Assembly (NCBI GenBank): GCA_002455915.1
Contig: DKLU01000274.1
Span: 1-12,379, forward strand
Reading direction: 5' to 3'
Source: Chryseobacterium sp. UBA6632
GTDB lineage: Bacteria; Bacteroidota; Bacteroidia; Flavobacteriales; Weeksellaceae
DNA length: 12,379 nucleotides
In this document: positions 1 to 7,438 of the stretch, in pieces
Layout of the letters: each line of letters starts with the position of its first letter
Position numbering within the stretch: the first letter of the stretch is position 1
Program-made: the position numbers and the translations under genes
The notes under the pieces: generated by a model
What the model was told of the DNA's origin: nothing
What the model saw: the letters and a program-made list of their open reading frames with translations, nothing else
Database searches by the model: none

Positions 1-14
1 CGCTCTTCCGATCT
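1..14. other. Illumina sequencing adapter remnant
   Basis: The bases CGCTCTTCCGATCT are identical to the 3' end of the standard Illumina TruSeq adapter (reverse complement AGATCGGAAGAGCG). They sit exactly at the first base of the window, where untrimmed adapter on a contig end would lie. They also happen to continue the reading frame of the next gene (codons for L-F-R-S), so an automatic translation would add false residues. Genuine genome sequence should be read from about base 15. Confidence 0.95.
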
Positions 15-1295
15 TCACTATTAAATGATCAGGTTTGGGTAGCATCAGGAGGAAGACAAGGCTATAATGACAATCCAGCAGGCAGAAACCTAGGTTATTA
101 TCATTTTGATGGCAATAAGTGGAATTATCCTGATTATTTCGTCAATAATCCTATAACATTTAACATTTTAGATATAGTACCAAATCCTTCAAATCCTAGT
201 GAAGCATTTTTTGTAAATCACGGTTTTAGTACCAATCAAAAAGGTATTTATAAAATGGAAAATGATGTATTTAAAAAGGTTTATAAAAATAACGATTCAG
301 GCTCTTACAGTAATCGTCCGGCAGGTTTAGCTTTTGACGAAAACAACCAACTATTTGTTTCTGTAGGACTTGCAGAAAGCTCAAGTGGAAATGTTGGCTA
401 TTATTTCTATGATAAAACAGCAGACGATTTTATACTAGTTCCTATTATTTCTGCAGGTAATGCACAAAAGCCTGTTACAAAAAACGGAATTATCTATATT
501 CCAAGTCCATTTTTTGAGCCAGGAGGATTAATTATGAAAGATTATGGTAACAACCCAACCTCTACCACTGCTCCCTATAAAATTCTTAAAAAAGACAATG
601 GTTTACCGGCAAACGGAAGTGTTTCTGTAGCCGTTGATAAAGACGATAATGTTTGGATCGGAACAAGATTGGGAATTAGAATTCTTTCAAATCCAAAATC
701 TGCCATTACAGATACAGCTCCAAAAGCAGAAGCTATCATTATTGAGCAAAACGGAGTTGCAGAAGAACTTTTCAGAGATAATGCCATTCTTCAGATCGAA
801 CCAGATACAGGAAATCAAAAGTGGGTTTCTGTGGAAGACGGTGGTGTATATTACCTTTCACCAAGTGGCGAGCAGACTATAAAGCACTTTACAAAAGAAA
901 ATTCTCCTTTGCCAACAAACAGTGTTACTGACATAAAAGTTGATTCTAAAACCGGAAAAGTTTATTTCGTTACTCTTGATGGAATCGTCGTATATCAAGG
1001 TGATGTGGGCGATGTTAACTCAAAATTCGGAAACGTTTTGGTATACCCTAATCCTGTGGTTTATTCAAACTTCAAAGGAAAAGTTACTATAAAAGGTCTT
1101 GCTGAGAAAACCAATATCCGAATAGCTGATGCTGCCGGAAACGTTGTACACTCGGCGGTTGCAAGAGGTGGATATTATGAATGGGATCTGATGAGCCAGA
1201 AAGGCAAACGTGTTGCTTCGGGAATTTATTTCGTCTTAATGACAAATGAGGATGGTTCTGATAAAGCAACTGCAAAAATAGCGGTGGTAAATTAA
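15..1295 (+). CDS. porZ: PorZ-like T9SS protein, C-terminal part (5' end missing)
   Basis: The reading frame is open from base 15 to the stop at 1293-1295, giving 426 residues; the ATG at 255 is internal. PorZ proteins are about 770 residues (from memory), so roughly the first 340 are missing. The visible part contains beta-propeller repeats of the two-component-regulator type, for example DNVWIGTRLGIRIL (codons near 645-690) preceded by NGLPANGSV, and a second blade ending GKVYFVTLDGIVVY. The last ~80 residues form a type A T9SS sorting domain: VYPNPVV, a GGYYEWDL strand, then GKRVASGIYFVL and a Lys-rich C-terminal strand. In Porphyromonas, PorZ is a surface component of the T9SS attachment complex that helps transfer A-LPS to cargo. 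The assignment rests on propeller plus sorting domain plus the recO neighbour; a different propeller-containing T9SS cargo is possible. Confidence 0.75.
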   Translation, partial: SLLNDQVWVASGGRQGYNDNPAGRNLGYYHFDGNKWNYPDYFVNNPITFNILDIVPNPSNPSEAFFVNHGFSTNQKGIYKMENDVFKKVYKNNDSGSYSNRPAGLAFDENNQLFVSVGLAESSSGNVGYYFYDKTADDFILVPIISAGNAQKPVTKNGIIYIPSPFFEPGGLIMKDYGNNPTSTTAPYKILKKDNGLPANGSVSVAVDKDDNVWIGTRLGIRILSNPKSAITDTAPKAEAIIIEQNGVAEELFRDNAILQIEPDTGNQKWVSVEDGGVYYLSPSGEQTIKHFTKENSPLPTNSVTDIKVDSKTGKVYFVTLDGIVVYQGDVGDVNSKFGNVLVYPNPVVYSNFKGKVTIKGLAEKTNIRIADAAGNVVHSAVARGGYYEWDLMSQKGKRVASGIYFVLMTNEDGSDKATAKIAVVN

Positions 1296-1981
1296 TGAAT
1301 TCACAAAACGGATTTCTAATTTCCTATTTAAAATACGGAGAAAATGATGCTGTGCTGCATTGTTTTACTGAAGAAGATGGCTTTCAGACTTATTTTCTAA
1401 AAGGTATTTATGCCAAAAGAAATAAGAAAAAAGCCTTACTTCTGCCGTTGAACCAGCTTAGTTTTTCTTTAAATCCGATTAAAGGAAACGGAATTCAAAC
1501 CGTTTCAAAATTCGAATTGGTAAAGAATAATGACATTTATACGGATATAAAAGTCAATACCATTATATTTTTTATTTCAGATTTTTTAAATCATATTTTA
1601 AGAAACGAAAGCAAAAACCTAAGTATTTGTTGGGGAATTGAAGAATTTATCAGCCAATTATCTCAAAAAAATTATCAGGCACATCTTGTTTTTTTAATTA
1701 AAATCTTAAAAATCCAGGGCGTTTCACCTTTGATTAGTGATAAAGATTTTCTCGATCCTGAAACGGGAACTTTCTCATCAGTCATTAATCATCAATTGTT
1801 TGACAATACGATTTCTCTTATCTGGAAAAGTATATTACTATCTGAAAATCCTTACGATATCAAGATTCATTCATCATTTCGGAAAGAATTTTTAGACAGC
1901 ATCCTGATTTATTATCATTATCATATTACGGATTTCAAAACACCAACATCGCTGGAAGTTATTCAGGAAATATTTGAATAG
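1295..1981 (+). CDS. recO: DNA repair protein RecO
   Basis: This 228-residue protein matches the RecO family in length (usually about 240) and layout. An N-terminal OB-fold (about residues 1-75, with FLISYLKYGENDAVLHCFT and a basic loop KRNKKKALL near 41-49) is followed by a helical C-terminal domain. RecO acts in the cytoplasm in the RecFOR pathway, annealing DNA and loading RecA onto SSB-coated gaps. Only two cysteines are present (C23 and C112), so the four-cysteine zinc finger of some RecO proteins is absent. The ATG at 1295-1297 shares its A with the TAA of the upstream propeller gene, so the two are probably translationally coupled and share a promoter outside the window. No separate promoter is visible. 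Confidence 0.9.
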   Translation: MNSQNGFLISYLKYGENDAVLHCFTEEDGFQTYFLKGIYAKRNKKKALLLPLNQLSFSLNPIKGNGIQTVSKFELVKNNDIYTDIKVNTIIFFISDFLNHILRNESKNLSICWGIEEFISQLSQKNYQAHLVFLIKILKIQGVSPLISDKDFLDPETGTFSSVINHQLFDNTISLIWKSILLSENPYDIKIHSSFRKEFLDSILIYYHYHITDFKTPTSLEVIQEIFE

Positions 1982-2025
1982 CAAAAACTCACCTTGAAAA
2001 TATTTTTAAGTTTTACAAAGCTAAA

Positions 2026-2049
2026 AACCAGCAACTATCAACCAGCAAC
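2026..2049. repeat. Short tandem repeat between convergent genes
   Basis: AACCAGCAAC occurs at 2026-2035 and again at 2040-2049, a 14-base period. It lies in the 77-base gap between the convergent ends of recO and the glucosidase gene. I remember similar ACCAGCAAC-type strings between genes of related genomes. No strong bidirectional terminator is visible in the gap; only a weak AT palindrome near 1993-2010 could serve. Confidence 0.5.
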
Positions 2050-2058
2050 CAAAAACAA

Positions 2059-4713
2059 TTATTCAGCGTCATCCGGCATTTCTGTTTCAGATTCGGCAAT
2101 TTCTTTTTTAGAAAATCTAGGCATCAGAATCTTTGCAATCAATCCTGTCCAACCTGTTTGGTGGGAGGCTCCTACTCCACGTCCGGTATCTCCGTGGAAA
2201 TATTCGTAAAATAAAATATAATCTTTGAAATCAGGATCAGTCTGAAATCTCGAATACTGCCCGTTGAAAGGTCGGTTTCCGTTTTCATCTTTTAAAAATA
2301 ATTTAGACAATCTTTTACTCAGCGCATCTGCAATCTGATCTAAATTTGAATAATTTCCACTTCCCGTAGGATATTCCACTAAAAAATCAGGACTGTAATA
2401 AAAGAAAAAACGCTGCAGGCTTTCAATAATTAAAAAATTGATGGGGAACCAAATCGGTCCGCGCCAATTGCTGTTTCCTCCAAAAAGTCCGCTATCACTT
2501 TCTGCAGGTGTATATTTTACGGTATAATCTGTTCCATTTAAATTTAAAGTATATGGATTCTTCTCATACTCTTTCGATAGAGCACGCACACCAAAATCAC
2601 TTAAAAACTGATTAGGATCCAACATTCTGCTCAATAATCTTTTCAAACGATGACCTCTCAAAAGAGAAAGTAAATGCTTTGAATCTTCCCCTTTTACTTC
2701 CCAATGGGAAACCAACGACGCCAATTCCGGTTTATTTTCCAAAACCCATTGCATTCTTTTTTTGAAATTTGGCAGTTTTTCAATCATTTCATCATCAATC
2801 ACTTCCACTGCAAACATCGGAATAAGACCAACAATAGTTCTCATTTTTAAATACATATGATTGCCATCGTTGGAAGCAATTGCATCATAGAAAAATTCAT
2901 CTTCCTCATCCCAAAGGCTGAAACATTCTTCACCCATATTATCCAAAGAGTTGGCAATTGCAAGGAAATGTTCAAAAAATTTCATAGCCATTTCTTCATA
3001 CACATTGTTGTAAAGTGCCAATTCGAGAGCAATTCTCATCATATTTAAAGCAAACATCGCCATCCAGCTTGTTCCATCCGACTGTTCAAGCTGTTCACCA
3101 TTCGGAAGCGTTGTATTTCGGTCGAAAACACCGATGTTATCGAGTCCTAAAAATCCACCTTCAAAAATATTATTTCCGTTAAGGTCTTTTTTATTCACCC
3201 ACCAAGTAAAATTCATCAACAGCTTTTGAAAGGCACTTTCAAGGAATTCCAGATCCGGTTTTTCTTTAAAGTATTCATCGATTTTAAAAACCCTGAACAC
3301 CGCCCAAGCATGGACCGGCGGATTGACATCACTAAAATTCCATTCGTACGCCGGAAGTTGCCCGTTGGGGTGCATATACCATTCAAAAAGGAATAATTTT
3401 AACTGATGCTTAGCAAAATCCGGATCAATCAAAGAGAAACTGATAGTATGAAAAGCCAGATCCCAAGTCGCATACCACGGATATTCCCATTTATCAGGCA
3501 TGGAAATAATGTGCTCATTGTTGAGGTGTTTCCAGTCATAATTACGGATCTTCTCACGGGATTTTGGAGGTTTCGCCTGCGCAGGATCGCCTTTCAGCCA
3601 GTGTTCTACATTGTAATGATAAAACATTTTATTCCATAACATTCCCGCAAAAGCCTGTCGCTGAACCAATTTTTCATCATCAGACTGTATTCCCTGCTGA
3701 ATTTCATTATAATATTCATCGGCTTCTTTTTGTCTTGAACTGAAAATTTCATCAAAATCTTCAAATGGCTGCTTTAGCTCTTTGTCTGATATTCTGAATT
3801 CAAATGTTTTTGTTTCTTTTGGCTTAAAATTTTCGTCTATAAAAAATGACGCTTTGGTGCCTTTATTATTGGGATTAACCGATTGTACATTTCCGTTAAT
3901 TACAAAATCATTAATTCCGTTTTTGGGATAGTTTGAATTTCCCGGACATTGATAGATATTCTCATTATCAGTTTCGTTATCACAAAACAGTACTTTCTCC
4001 GATTGACGAGCATAAATATTTTTTATTTCTAAATCTTTATGATTGATTTGTATCGAATTCACCTCATCAGATTTCATTTGTGGCTGATAATCGTTATATC
4101 CCCAATTCCAGGTATTTCTAAACCAAATGGTCGGAAGAATAATTAATGATGCTTGATTTTCCGATTTGTTGACAATCGTGAGCTTTACCAAAATATCATT
4201 TTGACTTTCTTTCGCGTATTCAATAAATATATCGAAATATTCATTCTGATCGAAAACTCCGGTATCGATGAGTTCATATTCCGGTTCGTCTTTGGTTCTT
4301 GCTGCATTTGTCTGTATGAGATCCTCGTAAGGGAAAGCATTTTGGGGATATTTGTAGAGCATCTTCATATAAGAATGTGTAGGCGTAGAATCGAGATAAT
4401 AGAAATATTCTTTCACATCTTCTCCGTGATTTCCCTGATCGTTGGAGAGACCAAAGAAACGCTCCTTTACCATTTTATCTTTCTTATTCCAGAATCCGAC
4501 AGAAAAAACCAGCTTTTGGAGATCGTCACAAATTCCGCAAATTCCTTCCTCACCCCAACGATATGTTTTAGCTTCAGCGATGTCGTGGTTGGTATAATTC
4601 CATGCATCGCCATTTTCGCTGTAATCTTCGCGCACAACTCCCCATTCACGATTGCTGACATAGGGTCCCCATTTTTTCCAGCTGACATCGGATAATCTTT
4701 CTTTTTCTTTCAT
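2059..4713 (-). CDS. GH63-type glucosidase (MGH1-like glycoside hydrolase)
   Basis: The 884-residue protein has no signal peptide, so it is probably cytoplasmic. The N-terminal signature KKWGPYVSNREWGVVREDYS (residues 13-32), with NHGEDVKEYFYYLDSTPTHS (95-114), is typical of a widespread bacterial glucosidase group related to GH63 (clan GH-G). An N-terminal beta domain (about 1-330) precedes an (alpha/alpha)6-type barrel (about 345-865). Conserved barrel motifs are YATWDLAFHT (414-423), QSDGTSWMA (544-552), GNSNWRGPIWFPINFL (746-761) and FYEYFHGDTG (835-844). By analogy with GH63 enzymes, D546 is a candidate general acid and E837 a candidate general base. The family hydrolyses alpha-glucosidic or related bonds; the actual substrate cannot be read from the sequence. 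It follows an SDR glucose-dehydrogenase gene on the same strand with a 278-base gap and no recognisable promoter of its own. The C-terminus is an acidic tail. Confidence 0.85.
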   Translation of the reverse strand: MKEKERLSDVSWKKWGPYVSNREWGVVREDYSENGDAWNYTNHDIAEAKTYRWGEEGICGICDDLQKLVFSVGFWNKKDKMVKERFFGLSNDQGNHGEDVKEYFYYLDSTPTHSYMKMLYKYPQNAFPYEDLIQTNAARTKDEPEYELIDTGVFDQNEYFDIFIEYAKESQNDILVKLTIVNKSENQASLIILPTIWFRNTWNWGYNDYQPQMKSDEVNSIQINHKDLEIKNIYARQSEKVLFCDNETDNENIYQCPGNSNYPKNGINDFVINGNVQSVNPNNKGTKASFFIDENFKPKETKTFEFRISDKELKQPFEDFDEIFSSRQKEADEYYNEIQQGIQSDDEKLVQRQAFAGMLWNKMFYHYNVEHWLKGDPAQAKPPKSREKIRNYDWKHLNNEHIISMPDKWEYPWYATWDLAFHTISFSLIDPDFAKHQLKLFLFEWYMHPNGQLPAYEWNFSDVNPPVHAWAVFRVFKIDEYFKEKPDLEFLESAFQKLLMNFTWWVNKKDLNGNNIFEGGFLGLDNIGVFDRNTTLPNGEQLEQSDGTSWMAMFALNMMRIALELALYNNVYEEMAMKFFEHFLAIANSLDNMGEECFSLWDEEDEFFYDAIASNDGNHMYLKMRTIVGLIPMFAVEVIDDEMIEKLPNFKKRMQWVLENKPELASLVSHWEVKGEDSKHLLSLLRGHRLKRLLSRMLDPNQFLSDFGVRALSKEYEKNPYTLNLNGTDYTVKYTPAESDSGLFGGNSNWRGPIWFPINFLIIESLQRFFFYYSPDFLVEYPTGSGNYSNLDQIADALSKRLSKLFLKDENGNRPFNGQYSRFQTDPDFKDYILFYEYFHGDTGRGVGASHQTGWTGLIAKILMPRFSKKEIAESETEMPDDAE

Positions 4714-4757
4714 ACTTGATAAATGATAATTGATAAATGGTATATGATTAAAGGGCT

Positions 4758-4857
4758 AAAAGTGAATGGTGAATTTTGCTTCACTAGTCAATGGTGAATT
4801 GATATCTAGCTTAAAAATTGACAAGTGAAACAAATTCACTATTGACCATTGACTTTT
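4758..4857. repeat. Imperfect inverted repeat with internal direct repeats
   Basis: The left arm (4758-4785, starting AAAAGTGAATGGTGAATT) is an imperfect reverse complement of the right arm (4824-4857, ending ACCATTGACTTTT). Inside, GTGAATGGTGAATT (4762-4775) recurs with one mismatch as GTCAATGGTGAATT (4787-4800), and the same word appears inverted at 4838-4853. The block lies just upstream of the glucosidase start. This looks like a small dispersed intergenic repeat built from 7-base words, of a kind I have seen in related genomes. A folded RNA leader or a stem that lowers read-through into the glucosidase is possible but unproven. Confidence 0.6.
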
Positions 4858-4889
4858 AAACGACTGCTTTTTCTATTTTCGGCTGCATC

Positions 4890-4987
4890 GCGCCCCGGAT
4901 TGAACGGCCTGTCTGAGCTCTTTTTATAAGCGTTGGACTCAGAAAGGGCATAAAAAAGCGAGTAGTGAAAGCCGGAAATGTGCGCCC
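4890..4987. repeat. Structured ~98-base intergenic repeat, possible RNA motif
   Basis: This block is visibly richer in G+C than its surroundings and begins GCGCCCCGG (4890-4898) and ends with GCCGGAAATGTGCGCCC (4971-4987). Pairing is possible between CGGC (4905-4908) and GCCG (4971-4974), and between CTCTTTTTAT (4918-4927) and the complementary ATAAAAA plus GAG (4950-4962, with an AGC bulge). This gives a long stem with internal loops. The overall plan, with conserved outer blocks around an AT stem, resembles a common dispersed repeat or structured RNA in Flavobacteriia, perhaps the Flavo-1 motif of Rfam; that identification is from memory. It ends 4 bases before the SDR stop codon, so on the minus strand it would form the 3' end of the SDR transcript. 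The strand on which it functions is unknown. Confidence 0.5.
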
Positions 4988-4991
4988 AAAC

Positions 4992-5801
4992 TTATCCTCC
5001 GGTAGAAAAACTTTCGAAAGTAGTCATTCCGCCATCTACGAAAATACTGGCTCCTGTGATGTAATCTGCCAGATCGCTTGCTAAAAATGCGGCTAGATTG
5101 CCAATATCCTGTGGTTGCCCGATTCTGTTATAAGGAATCAGATCTAGTAATGAGTTTAAGGCTTCCGGAGTTCCCCAAGCGTCTTTATTGATCGGTGTTT
5201 GAATAGCTCCCGGACATATTGAATTGACCCTAATTTTATCTGCTCCGTATTCCTGAGCCAAAGTTTGCATCAACATACGGATCGCGCCTTTACTCGACGC
5301 ATAATTGGCGTGACCCGCCCAAGGAATAATCTCGTGAACCGAGCTAATATGAATGATCTTGCCACAGGCAGCGGATCTGGAAGTGTCGATTCCGCGACGA
5401 AGAAATTCTTTTATGGCCTCTCTAGCACATAAAAACTGCCCGGTGAGGTTGATGCCGATGACGGTATTCCATTGATCGAGTGTCATTTCGGTGAATTTTG
5501 CATCTTTTTGAACTCCGGCATTGTTGATGAGAATATCGACCGTTCCAAATTGAGCAACGACATCCTGAAACATTTTCACCACCTGATCTTCCTTGGAAAC
5601 ATCGCATTGATAGGTCATTCCGTCTCCTCCGGCATCGGTAATTTCTTTTAAAACAGCTTTTGCCTCGTCTGTAGAATGTTGCGAGGAATGGTTAATGATT
5701 ACCGTTGCTCCTGCCGAAGCGAGAGATTTTGCAATTCCGGATCCAATGCCGCTGGAAGCTCCCGTTACGATAGCTACTTGACTATGAAGTGATATTTCCA
5801 T
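4992..5801 (-). CDS. Glucose 1-dehydrogenase-like SDR oxidoreductase
   Basis: A classical short-chain dehydrogenase of 269 residues (typical length 250-270). The Rossmann cofactor motif TGASSGIG is at 13-20 and NNAG at 93-96. The catalytic tetrad is N118, S154, Y167 and K171. The segment SSVHEIIPWAGHANYASSKG (153-172) and the tail DGGMTTFESFSTGG resemble Bacillus glucose 1-dehydrogenase (EC 1.1.1.47), which oxidises glucose to gluconolactone with NAD(P)+. The cofactor preference cannot be decided: the loop after strand 2 reads INHSSQ, without the Arg found in the Bacillus enzyme. The ATG at 5801 follows a good promoter box by 21 bases. The glucosidase gene is next downstream on the same strand, which suggests a joint role in glucose release and oxidation. 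Substrate assignment remains tentative, because SDR enzymes of this subgroup vary. Confidence 0.85.
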   Translation of the reverse strand: MEISLHSQVAIVTGASSGIGSGIAKSLASAGATVIINHSSQHSTDEAKAVLKEITDAGGDGMTYQCDVSKEDQVVKMFQDVVAQFGTVDILINNAGVQKDAKFTEMTLDQWNTVIGINLTGQFLCAREAIKEFLRRGIDTSRSAACGKIIHISSVHEIIPWAGHANYASSKGAIRMLMQTLAQEYGADKIRVNSICPGAIQTPINKDAWGTPEALNSLLDLIPYNRIGQPQDIGNLAAFLASDLADYITGASIFVDGGMTTFESFSTGG

Positions 5802-5822
5802 GTTTTATTATTTGATGTTACT

Positions 5823-5850
5823 CAAATTTAGTTGAAAGTATCACGCCAAA
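5823..5850 (-). promoter_or_regulatory. Promoter of the SDR gene
   Basis: On the minus strand TTTG (5850 to 5847) is followed after 16 bases by TAAATTTG (5830 to 5823), an exact match to the Bacteroidota -7 consensus TAnnTTTG. The spacing is slightly short of the usual 17-23. The ATG lies 21 bases beyond the -7 box, implying a leader of about 15 bases without a Shine-Dalgarno site. Confidence 0.55.
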
Positions 5851-5895
5851 CATGAAAATTCTGAATTAAAAGTTTCTTAAAGTTTGAGGATTAAT

Positions 5896-5973
5896 AAGTT
5901 TTGGCTAAAGCCCTTTCTTAATTGAATGGGAATGTTGATTTTTTATCTCGCAGATTTTGCAGATTGCGCAGAT
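5896..5973. repeat. Dispersed-repeat block: GGCTAAAGCC palindrome and 9-base GCAGAT repeat
   Basis: The 214-base gap between the GNAT and SDR genes holds a GGCTAAAGCC palindrome at 5903-5912. It also holds three copies of GCAGAT at 5950-5955, 5959-5964 and 5968-5973, an exact 9-base period preceded by CTC. The same three-copy arrangement recurs at 7439-7462. Both elements look like common intergenic repeats of Flavobacteriia rather than gene-specific signals. The palindrome could contribute to termination after the GNAT gene, but there is no clear T-run. Confidence 0.55.
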
Positions 5974-6015
5974 ATTTGTGGTGAATCTATGTGTTAATTG
6001 TTTGAAAAATTGATT

Positions 6016-6489
6016 TTAAAGTCTTTTGAACATTAAATATTGTGGTCCGCTTCGTCCTATGCGGGTTTTTCCTTCATATTGATACCCTACTTTTAAATAT
6101 AACTCGTAAGCGGAAATATTATTTTGATTAACGGCAAGAACGATTTCATTACAGTCTTTGAAATTTTTTCGTACAAAATCATCAACCTGAATCATCGCAC
6201 TTTTTCCGATTCCTTTGCCTTGTAATTCAGGGTTTATGGAAAGGGAACGCAGTAAAGTTGAGTTTTGATTATCTGTTAAATCTAATTTATCTTCACCAAA
6301 ATCTAAGGTAAAAAAGCCGGCAATCTCTTCGTTATCGAAAATTGTAACAGCAAATTCTAAACCTGTATTTCTTTCGGAAATTCGATTTAAAGCAAATTCG
6401 GCGGTAGAAGTATATTGAAGCTGAAGTTCGTTCAAAGTATAATTTACTCCAGAAAGATCTTCTGGGCTGAAAAATTGTAAGCGAACCAT
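6016..6489 (-). CDS. GNAT family N-acetyltransferase
   Basis: A single-domain GNAT protein of 157 residues, the usual size. The acetyl-CoA pyrophosphate-binding loop QGKGIG (90-95) follows the beta-4 strand RSLSINPEL. Motif B is N121-x-x-N-x-x-A-x-x-LYxKxGY (121-136), with Y128 and Y131 in the positions usually occupied by the proton-donor tyrosine. It should transfer an acetyl group from acetyl-CoA to an amine; the acceptor (protein N-terminus, small amine, drug) cannot be told from the sequence. The ATG at 6489 comes 3 bases after the stop of the DUF1684 gene, so the two are cotranscribed and probably translationally coupled. No own promoter is visible. The protein has no signal peptide and is cytoplasmic, unlike its partner. 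Confidence 0.88.
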   Translation of the reverse strand: MVRLQFFSPEDLSGVNYTLNELQLQYTSTAEFALNRISERNTGLEFAVTIFDNEEIAGFFTLDFGEDKLDLTDNQNSTLLRSLSINPELQGKGIGKSAMIQVDDFVRKNFKDCNEIVLAVNQNNISAYELYLKVGYQYEGKTRIGRSGPQYLMFKRL

Positions 6490-6492
6490 ATT

Positions 6493-7110
6493 TTAATGAT
6501 GATAAATATCTTCATACATTATTCCTGCGCGAATTTCCACGGGAAGTTTATTTTCTTCAGGAACGATCGGGCAATTATAATCGTAAGCGTTGTAAGCACA
6601 GAAAGGCTGATAAGATTTGTTGAAATCTAAAATGATGGTATTTCCTTTTGGAATCGTTAAATCCATATATTTTCCGCCACCATAAGTTTCTTTTTCGTTG
6701 GTTGCATCACGGAAAGGGAGAAATAAATAATTCTTGTATTTCTTTTGTTTGATTAAATCTAAACTTTGATATAAGGTTAAAGTATATGATTTGCCGTCTA
6801 ATTCGAAAGTTGCTTTACCGTATTCTCTATAGGATTTTGTTTTTCCTGAGGAAGTAGGAAGATCAAAAGGTTTCGCATCTTTTGTTTTGGTAAATGTTGC
6901 GGTTACTTTATATTTAAGATCGAAAGGAAAGAAGGGATGTCCTTTGAAATTGGTGAAATTATCACCTCTTAAAGGTGTCTCCTTCGGATTAAGATATTCT
7001 GCGTTCAGGTCTTCCTGAAATTTTTTGATTTCCACAACGTCTTTAGAAACCATTTTCTGAGAAAAGGCAAACAAAGGGAAAAGTATAAGCAACAAAATAT
7101 ATTTCTTCAT
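6493..7110 (-). CDS. Secreted DUF1684 domain protein
   Basis: The 205-residue protein begins with a signal peptide, MKKYILLLILFPLFAFS, with a likely signal peptidase I site after S17 (AFS|Q), so it is exported to the periplasm. It is not a lipoprotein, having no lipobox cysteine. The body matches DUF1684: PLRGDNF and FKGHPFFPFD (46-64), ELDGKSYTLTLYQ (103-115), YGGGKYMDL (143-151), DFNKSYQPFCAYN (162-174) and ENKLPVEIRAGI (186-197). C171 and C180 could form a disulfide. The biochemical role of the family is unknown; the small beta-rich fold suggests ligand or surface binding, but this is inference. It is the first gene of a two-gene operon with the GNAT acetyltransferase. A candidate promoter stands 21 bases upstream of the ATG. 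Confidence 0.85.
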   Translation of the reverse strand: MKKYILLLILFPLFAFSQKMVSKDVVEIKKFQEDLNAEYLNPKETPLRGDNFTNFKGHPFFPFDLKYKVTATFTKTKDAKPFDLPTSSGKTKSYREYGKATFELDGKSYTLTLYQSLDLIKQKKYKNYLFLPFRDATNEKETYGGGKYMDLTIPKGNTIILDFNKSYQPFCAYNAYDYNCPIVPEENKLPVEIRAGIMYEDIYHH

Positions 7111-7131
7111 GAACTTATTTGAAATTGGGGT

Positions 7132-7160
7132 TAAAACTATGATTTTTTTGTTTTCGCCAA
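7132..7160 (-). promoter_or_regulatory. Candidate promoter of the DUF1684-GNAT operon
   Basis: On the minus strand TTG (7160 to 7158) is followed after 18 bases by TAGTTTTA (7139 to 7132), one mismatch from TAnnTTTG. The box ends 21 bases before the ATG, the same distance as at the SDR gene. The position supports it more than the imperfect sequence does. Confidence 0.4.
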
Positions 7161-7438
7161 TATTATGATTATGTTACAAAATACTGACCGTTTTATGACA
7201 AACAAATTTCATGAATTTATTTGAATTTTTTAGAAACTGTTTTGGGAAAATGATAAGAATAGGCTAATATTAATTTTTTGAACACTAAGTTCACGAAGCT
7301 TTTTTGGCTACTAATTATTTTTAGTTTCACAAAGCCGTTTCACTTATATAAGAATAGAAAGATTTTTATTATTCATAAAGCCAGACCCTTAGCTAATTTA
7401 ATAATTTTAATGATATAGATTGGCTTTAAAATTCTCTC

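Noticed and set aside
4153..4695. 180-codon open frame on the plus strand
   Set aside because: It is antisense to the N-terminal part of the glucosidase gene, whose protein is clearly conserved. The antisense product has no recognisable motifs.
2059..4713. The large hydrolase as a secreted T9SS cargo enzyme
   Set aside because: There is no signal peptide and no C-terminal sorting domain. The C-terminus is an acidic tail, so a cytoplasmic location fits better.
5950..5973. GCAGAT repeat as a possible CRISPR fragment
   Set aside because: The repeat unit is 6 bases with 3-base spacers, far too short for a CRISPR array, and no cas gene is present.
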